NCBI GenBank assembly: GCA_017461395.1
Contig: JAFTYF010000033.1
Span: 1 to 64,000, forward strand
Origin: Ruminococcus sp.
Lineage (GTDB): Bacteria; Bacillota; Clostridia; Oscillospirales; Ruminococcaceae
DNA: 64,000 nucleotides
Direction of reading: 5' to 3'
Position numbers and translations under genes: made by a program
Notes under the pieces: generated by a model
Seen by the model: the letters and a program-made list of their open reading frames with translations, nothing else
Told to the model about the DNA's origin: nothing
The model's database searches: none
In this document: positions 34,697-45,761 of the stretch, in pieces
Layout: each line of letters opens with the position of its first letter
Position numbering within the stretch: the stretch's first letter is position 1

Positions 34697-37012
34697 TCAG
34701 ACGTTTTCATTTAATGCCGAAACCTTAAGTTCTCCGTTTTCTGCATCAACTGCGATACGATCTGTTCCGGATGCATTTTCGATAATTATCTCTGCGATTT
34801 TATCCTCAATTTCCTGTCTGATAACACGGCGGATATCTCTTGCGCCGTAGGATTTTCCGAATGCCTTTTCTGCGATAAGCTCCAGAGCAGCCTCGGAATA
34901 TTCAAGTCCGATATTCTTCTCGGAGAGCGGTTCTTTCATCTCATCGAGCATGAGTGCGGCGATCTTTGCAAAATCCGGCTTTTCAAGCTGTCTGAACACA
35001 ACGATCTCGTCGATACGGCTGATAAATTCCGGACGAAGGAATTCCCTCAGTCCCTTCATAGCCTTGTCTTTCGATATTTCATTTGCCGTTCTGTTAAAGC
35101 CCACACCTGTAGATTTATCAGCAGAACCTGCATTTGATGTCATGCAGATTATAGTATTCTCAAAGTTTACCGTTCTGCCGTGAGCGTCATCTACCTTGCC
35201 TTCGTCGAGGATCTGCATGAGGATATTCATTACATCGGGATGTGCCTTTTCGATCTCGTCAAAAAGGATAACGGAATAAGGTCTGCGGCGGACTTTTTCT
35301 GTAAGCTGTCCTGCTTCATCGTAGCCGACATATCCGGGAGGCGAGCCTATCATTCTCGCAACGGAGTGCTTTTCCATATATTCCGTCATATCAAGGCGGA
35401 TAAGCGGCTCAGGAGAATCAAACATTTCCTGTGCGAGAGTCTTTACAAGCTCAGTTTTTCCAACGCCTGTAGGTCCTACAAAAATGAACGATGCCGGTCT
35501 GCGGCGCTTATTAAGACGTACTCTTGTGCGCTTTATAGCCTTTGCAAGAGTTTCAACAGCCTCATCCTGACCGATAACGTGCTTTTTGAGTTCGCTTTCA
35601 AGCCTTGCTATTTTCAGAAACTCAGTTTCAGCGATCTTGCTTGCCGGAATCCCCGTCCAGAGTTCAACAACTTTGGTGATATCCTCCTCAGTTACCTGAA
35701 TATTCTCAGCCTTTTCCTTAAGCTTTTCTGCGTCCTCACGGGCATGGATGAGTTTTCCCTTGACCTCAGCCAAAGCCTGATAATCTATCTCATTCTGTTC
35801 AGAAATGTTTTCTTCCATTTCCTCCAGAACCTTTATCTCCTTGCAGAGCTTTGCGTATTCTGCAATCTCAGGGGAGCGGATGCACGCTCTTGCGCAGCCC
35901 TCGTCCATAAGGTCGATAGCCTTGTCGGGCAGGAATCTGTCCGTGATATATCTCTCGGAGAGCACTGCGCATACTCTGATGAGATAATCCGAAATATGCA
36001 CCTTGTGGTAGTCCTCGTAGTGCTTCTTTATACCGAGAAGTACGTCAACTGTGTCCTCAACTGTGGGCTCATTGACAGTTACCGGCTGGAAACGTCTTTC
36101 AAGAGCTGAGTCCTTTTCGATGTACTTTCTGTATTCGCCGAAGGTTGTTGCACCGATAACCTGTACCTCACCTCGTGACAGTGCTGGTTTAAGGATATTT
36201 GCGGCATTCATCGAGCCTTCTGAATCTCCGGCTCCGACAAGATTATGCACCTCGTCGATAAAGAGGATAATATTTCCCTCACGCTTCACCTCGTCCACAA
36301 GTCCCTTCACACGGCTCTCAAACTGTCCTCGGAACTGTGTTCCGGCAACAAGAGCTGTCAGATCAAGGAGATAAACCTTCTTATCTTCAAGGTTGAACGG
36401 AACATTTCCCTCGTTTATGCGCAAAGCTATACCCTCGGCAATAGCTGTTTTGCCGACGCCCGGCTCACCGATAAGGCAGGGATTATTTTTTGTTCTTCTG
36501 GAAAGAATCTGGATCACACGGGCTATTTCCTTGTCACGTCCGATGATCGTATCAAGCTGACCGTCAGCCGCCTTCTGGGAAAAGTTTGTGCAGTAGCTTC
36601 CAAGGAATTTGAGTTCCTTCTTTTTATCCTTTCTGCCGAAAATACCTTTCTTTTCGCCTTTTTCCTTATCGTCGTCCTTGGAGTTCTTCTTTTCCGGCGC
36701 TGAATTCTCATTCTTTTCGCCGCCTGATTCTCCGCCGTTCACACCGAACATATTTGAGATGAAATCAGGCATAAGTCCGGAACCGCCCATTTCAAAGCTG
36801 TCTCCGTCGAGCATACCCATCATCTGATCGGAGAACTGATCAAGCTCCTCACCGGTTATTCCCAGTTTATCCATATATTCCGTCACCTGTGGGATGTTTC
36901 TTTCTCTTGCGCAGGAAAGGCAGAGTCCCTCGTTCTTTTTTTCATTTCCCTGCATTGTAGTGATGAACACTACCGCAGGTCTTTTTTTGCAATTGCTGCA
37001 CATTGGTATCAT
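34697..37012 (-). CDS. clpE: Clp/Hsp100 AAA+ unfoldase, ClpE type
   Basis: 771 residues. Instead of the ClpC double-repeat N domain it has a Cys4 zinc finger (CSNCKKRP...CLSC; C5, C8, C31, C34), as in ClpE. AAA-1 has Walker [16 protein letters not shown]-2 has [12 protein letters not shown]; a middle coiled coil lies about 375-425. The loop TGVGFNR in the second module is the ClpP-docking tripeptide (VGF), so it can feed ClpP. A linker rich in Lys/Asp/Glu (about 95-125) separates zinc finger and AAA-1. AGGAGG precedes the ATG by 10 nt. No CtsR box is obvious, and it is the last gene of a long run. Confidence 0.92.
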   Translation of the reverse strand: MIPMCSNCKKRPAVVFITTMQGNEKKNEGLCLSCARERNIPQVTEYMDKLGITGEELDQFSDQMMGMLDGDSFEMGGSGLMPDFISNMFGVNGGESGGEKNENSAPEKKNSKDDDKEKGEKKGIFGRKDKKKELKFLGSYCTNFSQKAADGQLDTIIGRDKEIARVIQILSRRTKNNPCLIGEPGVGKTAIAEGIALRINEGNVPFNLEDKKVYLLDLTALVAGTQFRGQFESRVKGLVDEVKREGNIILFIDEVHNLVGAGDSEGSMNAANILKPALSRGEVQVIGATTFGEYRKYIEKDSALERRFQPVTVNEPTVEDTVDVLLGIKKHYEDYHKVHISDYLIRVCAVLSERYITDRFLPDKAIDLMDEGCARACIRSPEIAEYAKLCKEIKVLEEMEENISEQNEIDYQALAEVKGKLIHAREDAEKLKEKAENIQVTEEDITKVVELWTGIPASKIAETEFLKIARLESELKKHVIGQDEAVETLAKAIKRTRVRLNKRRRPASFIFVGPTGVGKTELVKTLAQEMFDSPEPLIRLDMTEYMEKHSVARMIGSPPGYVGYDEAGQLTEKVRRRPYSVILFDEIEKAHPDVMNILMQILDEGKVDDAHGRTVNFENTIICMTSNAGSADKSTGVGFNRTANEISKDKAMKGLREFLRPEFISRIDEIVVFRQLEKPDFAKIAALMLDEMKEPLSEKNIGLEYSEAALELIAEKAFGKSYGARDIRRVIRQEIEDKIAEIIIENASGTDRIAVDAENGELKVSALNENV

Positions 37013-37036
37013 GAACCAGAATCCTCCTGTTGATTA

Positions 37037-37948
37037 TCAAAGATTTGACGCTATAAAGTCATATATATGCCTGAACAGATATGTTTTTTCAATTGCTTCG
37101 TTATTGAAGAACAGCATTTTATTCTCACCGCAGATAACATTGAGCCGTACACAGGCTGCTATGAACACAACGACTACTGCACCAAGAAGTATGCCCACAA
37201 GTCCGCCGCCTATATGCGAACCAAGACTCTGGAAGCCCGGCGTTCTGAATGTGGTATTCGTCAGGAATACAGTAACGGCAACTACCAACACCATTATCGC
37301 CAGAAAGCTGATAAGGCGGATAAGGCTTTTATATGGCTTTGCAGTATATTTGTCGGTTATGTATTCTGCTGCACCGCTGCGATCCTCCGGTTCAAGAAGA
37401 AGCGGTATAAGCTCGTTCATCTGCTGAGGCTTATCGGACAGCGTCCTGAAAGCTGTCTCGCCGGCATAAACAAGAAGATGCTCAGATATAATATCGCTGA
37501 TTATCTTCGCATAGCCATTGTGAAGCTTTTCATAGAATATATTTTCGTTGCCTATCTTATTTACATAAATACTTGAAATATACTGATAGATCTGCTTATC
37601 AAAGCTGTATCCGAAAGTATTATTCTCAGTATATATTTCCTGCATTTTTTCATAATCTATCTCGCCTGAGAAATTATATTCCTCCTCGATATGATTCTTT
37701 ACCTCGATAATGAAATCCGTCGAATTTACGCTTTTTTCGATTTTTTTCATATTGCTGTTTCTGACGCCGCCTTTGTAAAGCCCGTCAGCGATTGAGCTGC
37801 TTAGTGAAAATGCTATTATAACTGCAAGAAAATATCCTGCAAAGTGAAGCAGAGATTTAAAAATTCCTCTCCTGCCGGACAGAAATACCATAACAAGTAT
37901 TGCTGCCGCTGCAATTATATCATAAAACCACCAGAATTGTGAACCCAT
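37037..37948 (-). CDS. cvpA: CvpA-family membrane protein
   Basis: 303 residues. Starts FYDIIAAAAILVMVFLSGRRGIFKSLLHFAGY, the CvpA N-terminal pattern, with helices near 10-30, 33-55, 215-235 and 250-275, and a hydrophilic extracytoplasmic segment between. CvpA was named for colicin V production; the true role is unknown, perhaps envelope stress. Longer than typical CvpA (about 160-180) by the middle insert. It is 24 nt before clpE. The ribosome binding site is weak. Confidence 0.75.
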   Translation of the reverse strand: MGSQFWWFYDIIAAAAILVMVFLSGRRGIFKSLLHFAGYFLAVIIAFSLSSSIADGLYKGGVRNSNMKKIEKSVNSTDFIIEVKNHIEEEYNFSGEIDYEKMQEIYTENNTFGYSFDKQIYQYISSIYVNKIGNENIFYEKLHNGYAKIISDIISEHLLVYAGETAFRTLSDKPQQMNELIPLLLEPEDRSGAAEYITDKYTAKPYKSLIRLISFLAIMVLVVAVTVFLTNTTFRTPGFQSLGSHIGGGLVGILLGAVVVVFIAACVRLNVICGENKMLFFNNEAIEKTYLFRHIYDFIASNL

Positions 37949-38001
37949 AATTTTTATCTGACACAGTAACCTACCACGTCATTCCTCCTTCTTTATCATC
38001 A

Positions 38002-39171
38002 TCATGTATCGTAATCAATACGATCTATTTTATCGTAGCCCTTAAGGAAAATATGATCATCGCTTCTGACAAAACCCGAATATGAATCGTTTACCTTTGC
38101 CGTTGAGCGAAGATTTCCCTTGAAATCATATGCAAGCACTTCATCCTGAGTAAGGATATATGCCAGTCCCCTGAAAACTGATACTGCCATTGCCGGAGAT
38201 TCCAGTTCAACGACAAGAGGCTGTTTTCCGTTTCCTGAGAAGAGCGCCGCTGTATATACACGTCTGTCGTCGTTGTTTATAACAACTGCTGACTTTCCGC
38301 TCATGCTTGCTCCCGAAACACATTCGCCGTCATATTCATAATAGGAGCTTATCTGTCCGTCCGGATCAATATATCCGCAGGCAGTGTCGCCGTAGATAAA
38401 GGTGCCCTCAGAAGAACCGAATATCTCATAGGCGCAGGCATTAAAGCCGGGAGATGTCCATTTTTCGCCCTTTTGCGTAAAGCTTATCTCCCTGATCTTT
38501 GTGGTGAGCTGTCCGTTTTCGGCTGACAGAAAGCCTAAAACACAGCCCTTGCTTTCGTTTATGAAGCTGAGGTCAATGAGCATATCAGTACATTTTCTCT
38601 CATAGATGAGCGTACCTTTTTCGTCATAAACCTTAAGCTCACAGCTGTAGTCGCTGGATTCTGTAACAACAGCCGTTACTCCGTCGGAGCTGAGCTTTGC
38701 AAAATATATGTTATTGTCGAAGCGGCGGCTGTAATATACCTCCTTCTCGTCCTCAACGGAGAATTCGTTTCCTCCGCTCTCATAGACGAGAGCCTTTCCG
38801 TTTGCAACGCACAGCTTAGGATTGGTATATGCGTGCTGTCGCTTTTTCCTAAGGTTGCCGTCAATATCATATATGTACAAACTCGTATCGCTCTGAACCA
38901 TTATTCGTTCAACGGTATAGCGCAGCTGATAATTTTCGCCGCCGTCTGCGTCTATGGGGAAATTTCCGTCAGCAAGCTTACCGGAATTGACTATCGTCTT
39001 GTAGTGATTTCCCCAGCCTTTTACTATCGGAATCCACAGACTTCTTGTAGCAAAGAGCGTTACCAGAAGCACTGCGACAATGAGGATTATCAGCAGCTTT
39101 TTCATTCGCCGCTGCCTGTTTTTTCTGTTTTTGAGATCGACTATATCGTTTTCATCATACATCCTCGGCAA
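38002..39171 (-). CDS. Membrane-anchored beta-propeller-like protein (DUF5711-like)
   Basis: 389 residues. Basic N-terminus (KNRKNRQRRMKK), one membrane helix (about 25-45, KLLIILIVAVLLVTLFATRS), and an outer domain of repeated four-strand units (LYIYDIDGNLRKKR, KVYDEKGTLIYERK, AYDFKGNLRS), like a propeller. It matches what I recall as DUF5711 in Ruminococcaceae; no enzymatic motif is seen. Start TTG 39171 (GGGTG 9 nt upstream); ATG 39162 is an alternative. Function unknown. Confidence 0.68.
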   Translation of the reverse strand: MPRMYDENDIVDLKNRKNRQRRMKKLLIILIVAVLLVTLFATRSLWIPIVKGWGNHYKTIVNSGKLADGNFPIDADGGENYQLRYTVERIMVQSDTSLYIYDIDGNLRKKRQHAYTNPKLCVANGKALVYESGGNEFSVEDEKEVYYSRRFDNNIYFAKLSSDGVTAVVTESSDYSCELKVYDEKGTLIYERKCTDMLIDLSFINESKGCVLGFLSAENGQLTTKIREISFTQKGEKWTSPGFNACAYEIFGSSEGTFIYGDTACGYIDPDGQISSYYEYDGECVSGASMSGKSAVVINNDDRRVYTAALFSGNGKQPLVVELESPAMAVSVFRGLAYILTQDEVLAYDFKGNLRSTAKVNDSYSGFVRSDDHIFLKGYDKIDRIDYDT

Positions 39172-39188
39172 GAAGCTTCACACCCTTT

Positions 39189-39938
39189 CTATATTTCATC
39201 AGCGGAATAGAATACACGATTAAGATACAGTCCGTGAGCCATAGCTGTTCTGCCGGCTTTAAGTCTGTCCTTTGCCCTGAGTATTTCCGGTATATCATCG
39301 GGGGATATCCGCTTTTCACTGACGTCTATAAGCGTTCCTGCAATGATCCTAATCATATTATACAAAAAACCATTGCCTTTTACAAGCATTGTCACCGAAT
39401 CTCCACAATTTTCTATTTCAAATGAATATATTGTACGCACAGTTGTTGAAACATTCGTACAATCGGCACAAAACGATGCAAAATCATGCTCTCCGACAAG
39501 ATACTCAGCTGCCCTTCTTGCAGCTTCGATATCAAATTTCCGCCTGTAGTGGAACATCAGATCAGGCGCAAAAGGATTCTTTGACTCACTGCAGTGCATC
39601 CTGTATATATATTCCTTGCCCACACAGTCAAAGCGTGCATGGAAGTCAAGCGGGACTTCCTCACAGCTGAGTATCGAAATATCATCGGGAAGCTCGCCGT
39701 TTACTCCTCTCTGGAAACCCAGACACGATATACTGCTGTTCGTTTTTACATTGAAGCAGAAATTATTTGCGTGAACTCCCGTGTCTGTGCGTGAACATCC
39801 TGTTATAGTTACAGGCTCGTTGAGTACCTTTGACAGGTGTTTTTCAAGCGTTTCCTGAACCGTCACAGCATTGCTCTGCCGCTGGAATCCATGATATTTA
39901 GTTCCCCGATAGGCTGTCATTACCTTCAGATTTCTCAT
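39189..39938 (-). CDS. truA: tRNA pseudouridine(38-40) synthase
   Basis: 249 residues. Catalytic Asp52 in GCSRTDTGVHA, then NVKTNSSI, RYVYR-like KEYIYRMHC and MLVKGNGFLYNMIR. Isomerises uridines in the tRNA anticodon arm. GGAGG lies 6 nt before the ATG, and the gene starts within the last 41 nt of the yfhO-like gene. In many Firmicutes truA directly follows ecfT; here a 3.3-kb gene is between them. Confidence 0.96.
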   Translation of the reverse strand: MRNLKVMTAYRGTKYHGFQRQSNAVTVQETLEKHLSKVLNEPVTITGCSRTDTGVHANNFCFNVKTNSSISCLGFQRGVNGELPDDISILSCEEVPLDFHARFDCVGKEYIYRMHCSESKNPFAPDLMFHYRRKFDIEAARRAAEYLVGEHDFASFCADCTNVSTTVRTIYSFEIENCGDSVTMLVKGNGFLYNMIRIIAGTLIDVSEKRISPDDIPEILRAKDRLKAGRTAMAHGLYLNRVFYSADEI

Positions 39939-42900
39939 TTTCTGCCTCCGCTTCCGTTTTGTTTTCCGGAATTTCTTCTGTTTCTTCGGTCTGATCGTAT
40001 ATCTCTGTATTCTGAACTGCTAAAGCGATTTCTTCCTCCTCAGCAAGCTCATCAATGTCACGGGAAATGCTTTCAGGTGCTCTGCCTCTGCGCTTTTTTC
40101 TGTATTTCCTGCGGTGATCGTACCAGATCACTGCTCCGACGCCGAGCGTTCCTGCACCGGATATCACAAGACCGCCCTTGAATCCCTCAGGAGAATATTT
40201 CAGCACGATATCGTGGCTTCCCTCAGAGACCTTTACTCCGAGCATTGCGTGAAGTACCTTGAAAGTATCGGTTTTTTTGCCGTCAATATACACCGACCAG
40301 CCCTTTTCGTACGGAATAGACAGAAACATTACTCCATCCTTTTTCGCATTGATCTTTCCCTCGATCTTTGTATCTTTGAAGCTTGTAATTTCAAGCTGCT
40401 CATCTGCAAGGCTGTTGTAGAATTCTTCAAAGAGATCAAGTCCCATTGTATATGTTTTAAGCTGATAATTACCGGATTTCTTATCCTCTCTCACGGTCAT
40501 CTGTACACGGGACATCGTACCTTCGCCGCTGTTTCCCATTGGGATTACAAGCGGATAGGACTTGATGATATCCTTGGGGTTTCCGTCGTCGTTGGGCATT
40601 ACCCAGAGATCGTCACAGCTTACTCTTACATCCTTGATGCCGCTGCCTGACGAACCTACATAGGCATACAGCACAGCGTCCCTGGCTCCGGCAAAGCTAT
40701 ATGTTACCTTTGCCTCAGTTCCTTCTTCTGCTGTTACGCGGAAGGTATAATTTCCGAAGCCGTTTTTCGTTACATCAATACCGTCACGCTCAACAAGAGT
40801 AACGCCGTATGCATTGAACAGCGGTTCTTCGATTCCTGCCGCAAGCTTTACTATTGAGTTCTGAAATTCCAGCGGATTAAGTCCGGCGCTGTCCTCAAGG
40901 TCGAGTATCTCCTCATTCATCATGAATCCAAGCGACAGCGGATATTTATTCTTATAAAGGTATGACGGACCGGATGAATCATAGTATTCAAGGAACTTTT
41001 CCTCAGTATTGAGCGGTCCGTTGCTGTCGATGATATATTGAATTCCGAGAAGTGAATTCACTACCGGAGTTGATGTTCTGTAGTAATATCTGTTGCCTGC
41101 CTCAGAAGCGTAAAGTCCAAGACGTGAGTAAAGCGTCGTGACATCCACGATGGCTGTCGATGAAAACTGTGAAACGCCGTTATATCCGTAAAGTGCGCCG
41201 TTGTTGAGCGTCCACGGAGCGGCAATTTCCGTTCTGTAGAAAAGATCTTCCTCACCGTTAGCCGCCTTGTCAAGAAGCGACTGAACTTCACGTCCGTTAG
41301 CCGGATAACTTTTGTATGCCGAAGCATTCAGCGTATTCAGCCCGATGCGTGTATTACTTACCAGCTCTGAAAATACAGCAACGCCTACCGCAGCCGTCAT
41401 AAAGAAATTCCTTACCGCTGTTCTTCTGAACGGGAATACCTTTACAGCAAGAAATACCATGAAATATGCCGCCGTGATTATCATTGACTTTTTCACGGAT
41501 TCGGAAATATCCAGCTGTTCTTTCCTGTATACATATTTATATATGCAGAAAATTATGCATACCGCTGCAGCTGCAGAAGATGCGATCAGTATAGTGCCGG
41601 AAATGTTGTTTTTCAGTTTTTTATTTCTGAGCGGTATCAGCCTTGCAGTCATGTACAGAATAATCAGACCAATAGCTATAAGCGCCGTATATTTTTCCGC
41701 ATTTCCAAATCCTATTTCACGGATATGCAGAATTTCCTTTTTCGGATCATCGGCATCCTTGACATAATACATCCTCTCGCAGAGAAACACAAGGAAAGGT
41801 CCGACAAGCATCAGCAGAAGCTGATACACCTTTATTCCGTTTTTCAGCAGCACATCGTATGCTCTGTATGCCATAGCTATGATTATAAAGCTGAATATGA
41901 ATGCGTATCTGTGCGGTATCTGATTCGGCACATGAAGTCCGTGCCATATCAGATCAAGCTTGTTGATGTTGCAGCTTACGACTATGATTCCCAGCATCAG
42001 GGAATATGCTCCCATTTCCCTTATCTTCACGCCGAATGACAGCATGAATACTCCGATAAGCATTACTGCAAGCATTCCGCTTGAAAAATTCGGAAGTCCG
42101 TCAAGGGCAGTAGGATTCTTATAGGAAATCATATTGGAGAAAAGCTCATTCCACTTATAGTTCTGTATAGTTTCCTCCGGAAAGGTATTGTTGCTGCTGT
42201 ATGTGAGCTTCAGGGCAAAATAAGCCGGCAGAAGTATGAACGCCGCAAGAGCTATTCCAAGCACGGAGGAACGCACCATGATGAAAAATTTGCGGAAAAG
42301 ATCTTTTATTCCTCTGAATTCGATTATTCCCGAAGCCGCAAACATGAATACGCAGAAAATACAGGTAAACAAGCCGATATAATAATTCGAGAAAAGCGAC
42401 AGCGCAAGTGCAAATGTGAATGTTTTCCATTTGCCCTCACGGGTTATGGCGACTATTCCCATCATTACAAGCGGAAACAGCGCTATCGTATCCATCCACA
42501 TGACGTTCCAGTAATATCCGAGCATATAGCTGCACAGAGCGTACATGGACGAGAATATACACAGTGAAAAGTCACGGCGCTTGAAGGTATACCTCAGGAA
42601 GCAGCTGAAAAATGCTCCGGCAAAGCCGATTTTTCCCACAAGGATGATTGAGAGTGCTTCTCTTACATGACTAGAATCGAAAAATACTGATATCCAGTTG
42701 ACAGGGCTTGCGGCGTAGTAAGCTATCAGCGAGAGGAAATTCGAGCCGAGACCGTTCTGCCACGAATAAAGGAACGAGCCTCCTGAAAGCAGCTTTTCAC
42801 GTTCCACACGGAAAAACGGGAAATACTGATGCCACAGGTCAATAACGAGCATCTGTCTGTCGCCGTCGCTGTCAAACGGCTGTATTCCGTGCTGTGCGAA

Positions 42901-43170
42901 GCCATAGGCAAAGATGAATGCCGGAATAAAAAATGACAGCACAAAAAACAGCACACCTTTACCGTACATTATATCGCAGAACCGGCTCTTTCTGAACCGG
43001 TCGCCAAGCCTTGCGCTTTTTCTTCCGACGGCGGCTGTTCTTTTTGATATTGCTTCTGTTATATTGCGAAATCTGCTTTTTCTGAAACTTTCCGGACGCT
43101 TTCTTTCTCTTTCAGCGCCGAAATCAGGCTCATAGAGCCGTATCTGTTCTCTTTCGTTTGCGTTCTCCAT
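39898..43170 (-). CDS. YfhO-family large membrane protein
   Basis: 1090 residues. A basic cytoplasmic N-terminus (about 75 residues) precedes about 14 membrane helices (to about residue 610), then an outer beta-rich region and a final helix with an acidic Glu-rich tail. The LDLWHQYFPFFRVEREKLLSGGSFLYSWQNGLGSNF segment in the first outer loop is typical for YfhO; a DLWHQ/D-rich loop is the GT-C catalytic place. YfhO of Bacillus is linked to lipoteichoic acid glycosylation. Inserted between ecfT and truA in this operon. Confidence 0.88.
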   Translation of the reverse strand: MENANEREQIRLYEPDFGAERERKRPESFRKSRFRNITEAISKRTAAVGRKSARLGDRFRKSRFCDIMYGKGVLFFVLSFFIPAFIFAYGFAQHGIQPFDSDGDRQMLVIDLWHQYFPFFRVEREKLLSGGSFLYSWQNGLGSNFLSLIAYYAASPVNWISVFFDSSHVREALSIILVGKIGFAGAFFSCFLRYTFKRRDFSLCIFSSMYALCSYMLGYYWNVMWMDTIALFPLVMMGIVAITREGKWKTFTFALALSLFSNYYIGLFTCIFCVFMFAASGIIEFRGIKDLFRKFFIMVRSSVLGIALAAFILLPAYFALKLTYSSNNTFPEETIQNYKWNELFSNMISYKNPTALDGLPNFSSGMLAVMLIGVFMLSFGVKIREMGAYSLMLGIIVVSCNINKLDLIWHGLHVPNQIPHRYAFIFSFIIIAMAYRAYDVLLKNGIKVYQLLLMLVGPFLVFLCERMYYVKDADDPKKEILHIREIGFGNAEKYTALIAIGLIILYMTARLIPLRNKKLKNNISGTILIASSAAAAVCIIFCIYKYVYRKEQLDISESVKKSMIITAAYFMVFLAVKVFPFRRTAVRNFFMTAAVGVAVFSELVSNTRIGLNTLNASAYKSYPANGREVQSLLDKAANGEEDLFYRTEIAAPWTLNNGALYGYNGVSQFSSTAIVDVTTLYSRLGLYASEAGNRYYYRTSTPVVNSLLGIQYIIDSNGPLNTEEKFLEYYDSSGPSYLYKNKYPLSLGFMMNEEILDLEDSAGLNPLEFQNSIVKLAAGIEEPLFNAYGVTLVERDGIDVTKNGFGNYTFRVTAEEGTEAKVTYSFAGARDAVLYAYVGSSGSGIKDVRVSCDDLWVMPNDDGNPKDIIKSYPLVIPMGNSGEGTMSRVQMTVREDKKSGNYQLKTYTMGLDLFEEFYNSLADEQLEITSFKDTKIEGKINAKKDGVMFLSIPYEKGWSVYIDGKKTDTFKVLHAMLGVKVSEGSHDIVLKYSPEGFKGGLVISGAGTLGVGAVIWYDHRRKYRKKRRGRAPESISRDIDELAEEEEIALAVQNTEIYDQTEETEEIPENKTEAEAENEKSEGNDSLSGN

Positions 43171-43185
43171 TTTTTCCTCTTTATA

Positions 43186-43992
43186 TCAGGCAAATATTTT
43201 ACTAAGAATTATTGCTCCTGCAAGAAATGCTATCGTAACGAAAAGTGCGATATAATCCCTTACGGATGATTTAAGCTGTCTCAGACGTGTACGTCCTGCG
43301 CCGCCGTTATAGCAGCGACATTCCATTGCTGTTGCAAGCTCGTCTGCTCTCCGGAATGAGGATATGAACAGCGGCACCAGAATGGATACAAGATTTCTTG
43401 CTCTTGTCATAAAGCTGCCCGTATCTATCTCAGCACCTCTTGCCTTCTGGGCAGACATTATCTTATCTGTTTCCTCAATGAGCGTGGGGATGAATCTCAA
43501 TGCTATCGACATCATCATTGCAAGCTCATGAACAGGGAATTTCAGTTTTTTAAGCGGCGATAAAAGCCTTTCTATAGCGTCTGTAAGCGTAATAGGGGAG
43601 GTCGTGTAGGTGAGCAGTGATGTTCCTGCGATAAGCAGAACTATCCTGATTATCATAAAGACGCTTGTGTTTATTCCTCCGCTGGTGATTTTAAGGAATT
43701 TCCACTGCCACAGCACCTCACCGGAGCTTATGAGCAGCAGATTTATTACTGCCGTTATGACAAGAAACGGCATTATCGGCTTTATGCTCTTAACGAACAT
43801 TTTCGGCTTTATTCGTGAAAGCGCGATTGCAATGACGGTATAGACTGCTCCCATTGCAAGTGCAATGTATGTTCCGCCGGCAAAAAGCATGACGATATAA
43901 AGCACCGTTATAACTATCTTGAAACGGGGATCAAGCCGGTGTATGATGCTGTTCCCCGGAAAATACTGTCCTATTGTAATATCTCTCAGCAA
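43186..43992 (-). CDS. ecfT: Energy-coupling factor transporter membrane subunit
   Basis: 268 residues, about six helices. Coupling motifs SAQKARGAE and FRRADELATAMECRCY give the Ala-Arg-Gly hooks to the ATPases. It joins EcfA1/EcfA2 and swaps vitamin-binding S components encoded elsewhere. Start TTG, 1 nt after the ecfA2 stop, so translation is coupled. No S-component gene is adjacent, which fits a group II shared module. Confidence 0.95.
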   Translation of the reverse strand: MLRDITIGQYFPGNSIIHRLDPRFKIVITVLYIVMLFAGGTYIALAMGAVYTVIAIALSRIKPKMFVKSIKPIMPFLVITAVINLLLISSGEVLWQWKFLKITSGGINTSVFMIIRIVLLIAGTSLLTYTTSPITLTDAIERLLSPLKKLKFPVHELAMMMSIALRFIPTLIEETDKIMSAQKARGAEIDTGSFMTRARNLVSILVPLFISSFRRADELATAMECRCYNGGAGRTRLRQLKSSVRDYIALFVTIAFLAGAIILSKIFA

Positions 43993-43993
43993 T

Positions 43994-44857
43994 TCAGCGA
44001 GCCTCTCTTTCAGCGAGTCTTTTCAGCAGCAGATTTCTGGCATATTCAACGGTATATACTTCCTTGCCGAAATCCATTCCTCGTTTTTTCAGCTTGTCGA
44101 AAACTCTGGTTATCTGCGGAACATCAAGTCCTATCTGCGAGATCTCCTCCGACCGTGAAAATACTTTTACAGTCTCATCGAAGCAGAAAAGCTTTGAATC
44201 GCTCATTACGAGGATCCTGTCCGCAAATGACGCTATATCCTCCATGCTGTGCGATACGATCAGAGTAGTGTTGCCTGTCCGCTGATGATATGCCTTTATG
44301 TGGCTGAGTATCTTGTCTCTGCCAGCCGGATCAAGTCCTGCTGTAGGCTCATCGAGAATAAGTACTTCCGGCTCCATCGCCATAACTCCGGCAATTGCCG
44401 CACGGCGCTTCTGTCCGCCGGAAAGATCGAACGGAGAGCGTTCCATAAGCTCCTCGGAAAGCCCTATATCATGGGCTGTATCGTATACACGGCGCTTGAT
44501 TTCCTCGTCGCTGAGTCCCATATTCTTCGGACCAAAGGATATATCCTTAAAGACAGTCTCCTCAAAGAGCTGATATTCAGGATACTGAAAAACAAGTCCC
44601 ACCTGAAAACGCACGTCACGGATCTTTGTCTTGTCCTCCCAGATATCCACACCATTCAGAAGAACCTTTCCTGATGTCGGTCTGAGAAGTCCGTTAAAAT
44701 GCTGGATAAGCGTGGATTTTCCCGAACCGGTATGTCCCATAACGCCGATTATCTCGCCCTTTTCTATGGAAATATTCACATGATCAACAGCCGTTTTTTC
44801 AAAAGGAGTGCCCGGGCTGTAAACGTAAGTCAGCTCCTGTGTTTCAAGAATCGGCAA
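43994..44857 (-). CDS. ecfA2: Energy-coupling factor transporter ATPase 2
   Basis: 287 residues. Walker A GHTGSGKST, Q-loop GLVFQYPEYQLFEETV, signature LSGGQKRR and Walker B LILDEPTAGLDP. The second ATPase of the module, with the typical YVYSPGTPFEKTAV start. The TTG start has AGGAGG 8 nt upstream; 28 nt after ecfA1. Confidence 0.95.
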   Translation of the reverse strand: MPILETQELTYVYSPGTPFEKTAVDHVNISIEKGEIIGVMGHTGSGKSTLIQHFNGLLRPTSGKVLLNGVDIWEDKTKIRDVRFQVGLVFQYPEYQLFEETVFKDISFGPKNMGLSDEEIKRRVYDTAHDIGLSEELMERSPFDLSGGQKRRAAIAGVMAMEPEVLILDEPTAGLDPAGRDKILSHIKAYHQRTGNTTLIVSHSMEDIASFADRILVMSDSKLFCFDETVKVFSRSEEISQIGLDVPQITRVFDKLKKRGMDFGKEVYTVEYARNLLLKRLAEREAR

Positions 44858-44885
44858 ATCAATGCCCTCCTGTTAAGTAAGATTA

Positions 44886-45740
44886 TCATTCCTCCGACAT
44901 AAGGCGGATTATCGCCTCGACACATTCGTCCTCGGAGATTATTTCCGGAGAAATATCATATCCGGCTTTTTTAAGTTCCCACGCAAGTTCTGTGACCTGC
45001 GGAACATCAAGCCGGAGCTTTTTCATCAGATCAACCTGTGAAAACACCTTTTCAGGCTTGTCGTCCATAACGATTTTTCCGCTGTCCATAACGACAACAC
45101 GGTCGCTCTGAGCCGCTTCGTCCATGTAGTGAGTGATAAGCACAACAGTGATACCCTGTTCACGGTTCATTCGCTTTATGGTCGCCATGACCTCTTTTCT
45201 GCCGCTCGGATCGAGCATTGCAGTAGGTTCGTCGAGAATTATGCACTTCGGCTGCATTGCGATTATTCCGGCGATTGCAACTCTCTGCTTCTGACCGCCC
45301 GAAAGCTGTGCCGGAGAATGAAGCCTGTATTTATACATCTTCACGGCTTTGAGGGATTCGTCAACACGGCGGCGCATTTCCTCGTAGGGTACACCAAGAT
45401 TTTCCAGTGCAAACGCAACATCCTCCTCGACTATCGAGGAAACTATCTGATTATCCGGATTCTGGAAAACCATTCCGGCACGCTGACGAAGTTCAAAAAG
45501 CTTTTCCTCGTCGGCGGTGTCGATGCCGTCCACAATGACGCTTCCCGTTGTCGGGAGAAGTATAGCGTTGAGGTGCTTTGCAAGCGTAGATTTTCCCGAG
45601 CCGTTGTGACCAAGAACCGCTACAAATTCCCCTTCTTTTATGGAAAGATCAATGCCCTTCAGCACCTCCGGCGGAGCTTCCTCCTCACCGGTCGGCTCAT
45701 ATCTGAAGTGCAGATCGTTTATTTCGATTATATTGCCCAT
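44886..45740 (-). CDS. ecfA1: Energy-coupling factor transporter ATPase 1
   Basis: 284 residues. Walker [11 protein letters not shown]-loop [20 protein letters not shown], signature LSGGQKQR, Walker [14 protein letters not shown]. First of the two ATPases, 21 nt after the rRNA methyltransferase gene. The module powers vitamin or metal uptake with several S components. Confidence 0.95.
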   Translation of the reverse strand: MGNIIEINDLHFRYEPTGEEEAPPEVLKGIDLSIKEGEFVAVLGHNGSGKSTLAKHLNAILLPTTGSVIVDGIDTADEEKLFELRQRAGMVFQNPDNQIVSSIVEEDVAFALENLGVPYEEMRRRVDESLKAVKMYKYRLHSPAQLSGGQKQRVAIAGIIAMQPKCIILDEPTAMLDPSGRKEVMATIKRMNREQGITVVLITHYMDEAAQSDRVVVMDSGKIVMDDKPEKVFSQVDLMKKLRLDVPQVTELAWELKKAGYDISPEIISEDECVEAIIRLMSEE

Positions 45741-45761
45741 TTTTCTTCCTTTTCCGTGATA

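Noticed and set aside
35180..36109. 309-codon plus-strand open frame inside clpE
   Set aside because: Antisense to conserved AAA+ motifs; no ribosome binding site.
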